Positions 8,150 to 11,666 of a stretch of 11,666 bases of DNA are shown here, piece by piece. The stretch is from positions 809,776 to 821,441 of the forward strand of contig NW_019091521.1 of the NCBI RefSeq assembly GCF_001949145.1, given 5' to 3'. Every line of letters begins with the position of its first letter. Position 1 is the first letter of the stretch. The stretch comes from Acanthaster planci. Its lineage: Eukaryota > Echinodermata > Asteroidea > Valvatida > Acanthasteridae. The position numbers and the translations under genes are program-made. The notes under the pieces are model-generated. The model was given only the letters and a program-made list of their open reading frames with translations. It was not told the DNA's origin and did no database searches.

Positions 8150-8345
8150 CTTTGAAGCAGAATAACCGTGACCTTTGAACTATGGGGCTCAAAATTGATT
8201 TTTCCAGGACTCCAAGTCCAACCCAAGAACCAGGTTTGAACTTGGTTTGGAATTTTTCTCAAGTTACTGTGAAAAAACTGTGTGGACAGACGGATGCCCC
8301 GACAGATGGACGGACGGATTCGGACTTACAAGGAAGGACGAAGCA
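8150..8345 (+). repeat. Decayed dispersed repeat with a GGAC-type tetranucleotide tract
   Basis: GTGACCTTTGAACTATGGGG, a CCAAG..CAGGTTTGAACTTGG segment, TCTCAAGTTACTGTG and then a degenerate GGACAGAYGGA / GGACGGAC tract occur in order. I associate this arrangement with abundant non-autonomous elements in marine invertebrates that carry ACGG/ACYG-type microsatellites. The assignment is from memory of the pattern and the boundaries are approximate. Confidence 0.4.
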
Positions 8346-8464
8346 AAACTGAAGTATGCCATTACGGGTTTGCTGCTTACACAAAAACGTTTTAGGGAAA
8401 AATTGGCATTTGGATTTTTGTATTTCATTAGGACTGGTTGTATGAGCTCTTGTGCTTAGAATTT

Positions 8465-8828
8465 GGGTCATTCTTTAAAATCGTTTTTTATTAAGTTTAA
8501 ATTTCTTTACTTCTAACAGTGACAAATAAGGTAATGCAAATTACCTTTCAGACAAACAAGGTGTAACAGAAACAAGGTTGAGGTGTAAAAGAAACCCCAA
8601 AATGTCCCACTTTTGGGCCTCACATTCGCACAATGACGAATGGCAAAGCCAATATTGTATTGGAGGCAAACTTTGTAACAACCACTGTTCTTTACAAACA
8701 ACTTGCCAACTGACTTCTCCACAAAAACAAAGCGTTCTCATTCAAGCAAGAATTTCTCTTCACACTTTCGGTTTCTTCACACAAAACGTCGTGACCGTTT
8801 CAATTCCAACTTTTAGCCCATTTACAAG
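8465..8828 (-). other. Probable 3' untranslated region of the membrane-protein gene
   Basis: This stretch runs from the stop codon to just beyond the AATAAA hexamer. It is AT-rich and has no conserved-looking protein in any frame. Open frames on both strands here (for example plus 8578-8859) have composition typical of noncoding DNA. The 3' limit is an estimate, 10-30 bases past the hexamer. Confidence 0.5.
8487..8492 (-). terminator. Polyadenylation signal AATAAA
   Basis: A canonical AATAAA lies on the minus strand about 340 bp downstream of the stop codon. It is followed by an A-rich stretch and then mixed sequence. Its strand and position fit the membrane-protein gene. Confidence 0.5.
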
Positions 8829-8866
8829 TCATTTTGATAAATTCTCCAACCACTTTTGACTTGGCC
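8829..8866 (-). CDS. Terminal coding exon of the same membrane protein, with stop codon
   Basis: After a pyrimidine-rich tract ending TCTTGCAG, the exon supplies two bases completing a Gly codon (phase 1, matching the upstream donor), then PSQKWLENLSK and a TGA stop at 8831-8829. This gives a short soluble tail rich in polar residues. The visible part of the protein totals 131 residues. The preceding intron is 208 bp. Support comes from the matching phase, the good acceptor and an AATAAA signal about 340 bp downstream. The exon is short, so it is less certain than the three helix-coding exons; retention of the intron would instead give a longer C-terminus. Confidence 0.65.
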
Positions 8867-9074
8867 CTGCAAGACGGAGACACCCAACCCACATTGTCTC
8901 GAGTGAGAAGAAGCTTGCCATGTCTGAAGTATGCTGCCAGAGTAGGGCTGTGAATAATGATGGCCTGTGCTTGTGCATTTCCAATGAGGGAAGATTTAGG
9001 GCAGCCTTGACCATGAATCCTGTGACATGTTCTTACACCAAGCCATCTAGGAGGCACTACTGATTTCCACTCAC

Positions 9075-9225
9075 CCTTTTCCCTCATGCCCCTACCGAAG
9101 TTTCGATAGACATAGATCAGGAAGCAGCAGAGGGCAGCCCTCACGAGTAAGCCGAGTGCACCGGCCATGATAATGGCGGCCGGAACCAGTCTGTTGTCAG
9201 TGGGGGTCTTCCAATCCATTCCCAC
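9075..9225 (-). CDS. Third visible coding exon of the same membrane protein, last transmembrane helix
   Basis: This 151-bp exon follows an ACAACAG acceptor and ends one base into a codon before a GTGAGT donor (phase 1). It reads VGMDWKTPTDN, a polar loop, then a long hydrophobic helix containing AAIIMAGALGLL, a Cys-Cys pair and FLIYVYR, followed by a basic tail RNFGRGMREK. A basic segment after the last helix suggests a cytosolic C-terminus by the positive-inside rule. The pattern LL...CCF..Y.YR..G resembles the last helix of AGTRAP-type proteins, but spacing elsewhere fits poorly, so this is a weak hint only. If the intron is retained, the frame stays open as far as 8800. Confidence 0.87.
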
Positions 9226-9314
9226 CTGTTGTCAGACCATTGATAGGGGGGGGAATGCAAAAACGTAGTATACAAAAATTAGGCAATTACTTTTCCCAGT
9301 TTTGCTTCTCTGCA

Positions 9315-9441
9315 AATTCCATTTCCAACACGGTCCATTTCCCATATGATCACTCCTAGCATAGCCTATTTCCCCACACTTCATCTTCCACACAGTTCAT
9401 TTCCCACTTGGTCCATTTGCAGCAAAGTCCGCTTCCCACTT
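9315..9441 (+). repeat. Degenerate tandem array of a ~16-bp pyrimidine-rich unit
   Basis: About eight units of 14-17 bases follow a GGTCCATTTCCCACTT-like consensus, for example at 9332-9347 and 9395-9410. It lies in the 562-bp intron of the membrane-protein gene. The open frame at 9346-9612 arises from this array and the C-rich DNA after it. Confidence 0.6.
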
Positions 9442-9594
9442 GATACACATTACATCTTCATCACAAATATTGCCTCCTCTATAGTGTATATGGTGTCGCC
9501 CCCCCCCACTTTCCATATTTCCATAGCCGGGCAAGTCATCCCCTACCTTTCCCCATCTCCCATTCCCCCCCAATTACCAATATGGATTTACATA

Positions 9595-9665
9595 TTAACC
9601 CTAACCCCCTAGGGCGTATGAAAAAATCGTATTGAAATTGGAGAACTTGGGGCTGTTAGGGTTAA
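9595..9665. repeat. 71-bp inverted repeat bounded by TTAA and CCCTAAC
   Basis: The left end TTAACCCTAAC (then CCCC) is mirrored by the right end GTTAGGGTTAA (preceded by GGGG). TTAA followed by CCCT is the signature of piggyBac-type insertions, so this could be a tiny non-autonomous derivative. The arms also resemble telomere repeats. It is intronic. Confidence 0.5.
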
Positions 9666-9787
9666 TGTATCCAGGTATCTGCCTGGTCACCATTGTCCAA
9701 CAGATATTGACTGCATCTAATCAGATGTTCTGCTTGTGAGCAACATTGTTGAGCTGCCTTATTCAGCTGTGTATATCTCACACTTAC

Positions 9788-9874
9788 GTCCACGAATTTG
9801 TAGATAATGTAGGCCGGCTCGAACAGACTGAAAGCCAGGACGATGAACACCAGTATTTTGTTCTCTCCGTACAT
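9788..9874 (-). CDS. Second visible coding exon of the same membrane protein
   Basis: This exon is 87 bp, exactly 29 codons, between a TTTGCAG acceptor and a GTAAGT donor, phase 0 on both sides. It reads MYGENK, a short polar loop, then the helix ILVFIVLAFSLFEPAYIIY and KFVD. The internal ATG at its start is unlikely to be the true initiation codon, because the upstream exon joins in frame and supplies another helix. An intron of 562 bp separates it from the next exon. The strong donor, uniform hydrophobicity and phase agreement with both neighbours make chance unlikely. The helix holds Phe-Glu-Pro within the membrane span, and the buried Glu is unusual enough to be a useful family marker. 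Confidence 0.85.
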
Positions 9875-10223
9875 CTGCAAAGGAAAGTTTGACAAAACAA
9901 GTGCAGCTCCTGGCCCAAATGACATCAATGTTCGAGTTTAGTCCCTCTTCGAATTTCGATTGGACTTTATGTGCAGACAACAGAGGGACCAGTACCCTGG
10001 AAACCAAGTTGAGTGGGGAAGCTCACTTGGGTATATTAATGTGCAGTGTTGGAATTAAGTCATGCTATGAGCCCTGCGCTGGACCAAGAAAGGGTGCAAA
10101 TTTCCCAGCAATACAAGCTCCTTTGGTAGGAATTACACTTCGCTGGTTCACAAAATGACCATGAAATGCACATGTTGCAGTCGCATTGCTACTAACATGA
10201 CCACCCCTACCAACATGGGTGCT

Positions 10224-10612
10224 CAGGGCTCAAAATTGGGCTAATCATCACCAAGTACTTGCTCCGCAGACAGCTGAATTTGTCACTTTATGGGAGCAAG
10301 CACTGTAGCTCCAATACAATATTAAAGACATAGTGTATGTTCAAGAAAAAAAACAAAGACCATGGTCCTTGCTGTTGCTTTTGTTTAAATTAATGACACT
10401 GACAACTTACGGCTTAGACCTCAGCAGAGATTAAAGCCTTGATCGAGTTGTTATGTTTCATGACAAAAGTAGAAACAAACAGTAAAAATGTTCTGGTACA
10501 TGGAATCAAACGGGTGTTTAAGTACTTGTGCCCATCATTATGATTTACGGGTGCATTTCTGAAAAAAAGGGGTGCACTTTAGCTACCCTGCACCCGTTAA
10601 TTTCGAGCCCTG
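10224..10612. mobile_element. hAT-like non-autonomous element, 389 bp, within an intron
   Basis: Inverted ends CAGGGCTCAAAATT (left) and AATTTCGAGCCCTG (right) differ at a single position. CAG at the outer end and the GGCTCGAAATT core fit hAT-type termini as I know them. The interior has no coding capacity. No clear 8-bp target duplication is seen, so the insertion is old or the ends are slightly misplaced. It sits between the first and second visible exons of the membrane-protein gene. Confidence 0.6.
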
Positions 10613-10819
10613 GGGCTTTTGCTCAAGGCGGACAGTACACTCCATTCAGATGTCTTGTGATGGACGCATTCATCTGAAAATGAGTTGTCGGCATTCCATG
10701 CCAAATCATACCATGAATGTATTAGGCTCTTGTGTGGCCACCCGAATTCTGTAGGGCCATTCCTCTTGTTGCACCCATAAAGAGGTAGATGTGTGCTACT
10801 TAATATAGAAAACTCTCAT

Positions 10820-10856
10820 TTTTGTGCACATTCAAATGTGCACAAAATGTGCACAA
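10820..10856. repeat. GTGCAC hairpin plus a third direct copy
   Basis: TTTTGTGCACATT and its exact reverse complement AATGTGCACAAAA are separated by two bases (10820-10847). A third AATGTGCACAA overlaps the right end. It is in the 1,122-bp intron. Confidence 0.6.
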
Positions 10857-10996
10857 TTCTCTAATGAACTGCTCTGCCCATGAAAAGCCTAGCAATGCCT
10901 GCAGTTACCACATATAGGGACATCACTTCCACTTGTACAACGAAATACCACTCTGTACAGTATTGTTAGGGGAGGGTTTGGGTACGATCCACTCAC

Positions 10997-11116
10997 CGCA
11001 TAGAGACCGCATGCAAACCACATGGCTGCGTAGCAAACTCCTACGGCCAGCACAACAATTTCCAGGGTGTCCAGATGTGTCACTCCTGCCTTCAGCACCA
11101 GGATCACCAGGGTGAG
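10997..11116 (-). CDS. Internal coding exon of an unidentified four-helix membrane protein (first exon visible in window)
   Basis: This 120-bp, 40-codon exon starts in phase 0 after a TTTAG acceptor and ends in phase 0 at a GTGAGT donor. It reads LTLVILVLKAG, then a polar turn VTHLDTLE, then a long hydrophobic helix (IVVLAVGVCYAAMWFACGLYA). The first stretch looks like the end of a helix begun in an upstream exon outside the window, so the gene's N-terminus is missing. Codon choice is GC-richer than the flanking DNA, as expected for coding sequence. It joins in frame to the exon at 9788-9874 across a 1,122-bp intron. Seen: splice sites, open frame and hydrophobicity. Inferred: membership of one gene with the next three exons. 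The family is not recognised. Confidence 0.82.
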
Positions 11117-11440
11117 CTAAATTGGAAGCAGAAGGGTTGGAAAGGTCAAACTCAGGCATTTGAAATCTGCAAAGAGTTCAAACTTCCACACAAAAGTATT
11201 TGAGGTTGTACAATTGAACTGAGTACCTGAGTAATGGAATCTGGTACTCATAATCAGTATCAAGTATTAATGAGAAATGCCCTGGAGAGTGGCATCAAAT
11301 GTGCTCTGAAAATTTTGGTTCAGAAATTTCAGACTAAAGTCCAAAACATGTGTAGGTCTACAGCTCATGTGCCTTTAGCAACAATGCAAGTGTGCTAAAT
11401 GGAGAACTTCCATAACTTCTTCTGATGTTCTGTTTCAAAA
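11117..11440. other. Intronic DNA upstream of the first visible exon
   Basis: This is the 5' intron of the membrane-protein gene by inference. No further exon with a suitable phase-0 donor was found before the minisatellite begins. Confidence 0.4.
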
Positions 11441-11666
11441 CCTGCTGTAATATGGGTAGTGGTAGTAGATGGGTGGAGCTTAACCTAATGACTATGTAAT
11501 GTCTGCTGTAATATGGGAAGTAGTAGTAGATGGGTGGAGCTAACCATGTAATATCTGCTGTAATATGAGTAGTAGTAGTAGATGGGTGGAGCCAACCTAA
11601 TGACTATGTAATGTCTGCTGTAATATGGGAAGTAGTAGTAGATGGGTGGAGCTAACCTAATGACTA
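11441..11666 (+). repeat. Minisatellite, 60-bp unit, nearly four copies, cut by window edge
   Basis: Units lie at 11441-11500, 11501-11552, 11553-11612 and 11613-11666 (incomplete). Each has CTGCTGTAATATG, a run of AGTAGTAG-type triplets, ATGGGTGGAGC and TGACTATGTAAT. The second unit lacks eight bases (CTAATGAC) and is 52 bp. Units are about 90 percent alike, so the array is recent, and the number of copies beyond the edge is unknown. Confidence 0.9.

Noticed and set aside
8247-8471. Open frames on both strands
   Set aside because: They cover the degenerate GGAC tract, a dispersed repeat, and show no protein features.
8800-9225. A 141-codon continuous minus-strand reading frame
   Set aside because: Its first 50 codons are a real exon, but the rest runs through an intron with a GTGAGT donor and a TCTTGCAG acceptor and loses membrane-protein character.
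9346-9612. An 88-codon plus-strand frame rich in Pro, Ser and Thr
   Set aside because: It comes from the 16-bp pyrimidine-rich array and the following C-rich DNA inside an intron on the other strand.
10358-10367. Palindrome GACCATGGTC
   Set aside because: Ten-base palindromes are expected by chance and there is no supporting context.
10889-11107. A 72-codon minus-strand frame
   Set aside because: Its first 37 codons are the exon at 10997-11116; beyond the GTGAGT donor it is intron.

Overview
Eukaryotic nuclear DNA, almost certainly from an animal: coding sequence is split into short exons with GT..AG introns, most of the window is AT-rich noncoding DNA, and short non-autonomous transposon relics, a minisatellite and degenerate tandem repeats are frequent. 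Intron sizes (about 0.2-1.1 kb), the style of the repeats and a decayed element with a GGAC-type tetranucleotide tract suggest a marine invertebrate. A lancelet is my best guess, but this is impression rather than proof. No prokaryotic operons, rRNA, intact tRNA or CRISPR arrays are visible.

The one well-supported gene lies at the right end on the minus strand. Four exons (10997-11116, 9788-9874, 9075-9225, 8829-8866) have consistent phases (0, 0, 1) and good splice sites, and end in a stop codon followed by an AATAAA signal near 8490. They encode the last 131 residues of a small polytopic membrane protein with about four hydrophobic helices. Its 5' exons lie beyond the right edge. I do not recognise the family with confidence; the nearest resemblance I can name is the type-1 angiotensin II receptor-associated protein (AGTRAP) group, and it is weak.

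Further left are weaker minus-strand candidates. An 86-codon hydrophobic ORF (6079-6339) lies downstream of a perfect cAMP-response element and a YY1-like site. Two possible first coding exons with splice donors lie at 2785-2843 and 2254-2304. A possible exon lies at 191-373. None of these can be joined into a gene from sequence alone.

Repeats explain much of the rest: a local cluster of diverged tandem copies (966-2200), a dispersed repeat pair (743-860 and 2442-2560), a 180-bp fold-back element (3231-3410), a 171-bp TIR element (3513-3683), a tRNA-like SINE relic (about 4255-4350), a 254-bp TIR element (7465-7718), a decayed element with a GGAC-rich tract (about 8150-8345), a 16-bp degenerate array (9315-9441), a TTAA-bounded mini inverted repeat (9595-9665), a hAT-like 389-bp element inside an intron of the membrane-protein gene (10224-10612), and a 60-bp minisatellite running off the right edge (11441-11666). 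I found no convincing new biological system; the most useful leads are the unidentified membrane-protein gene and the promoter-linked small ORF.
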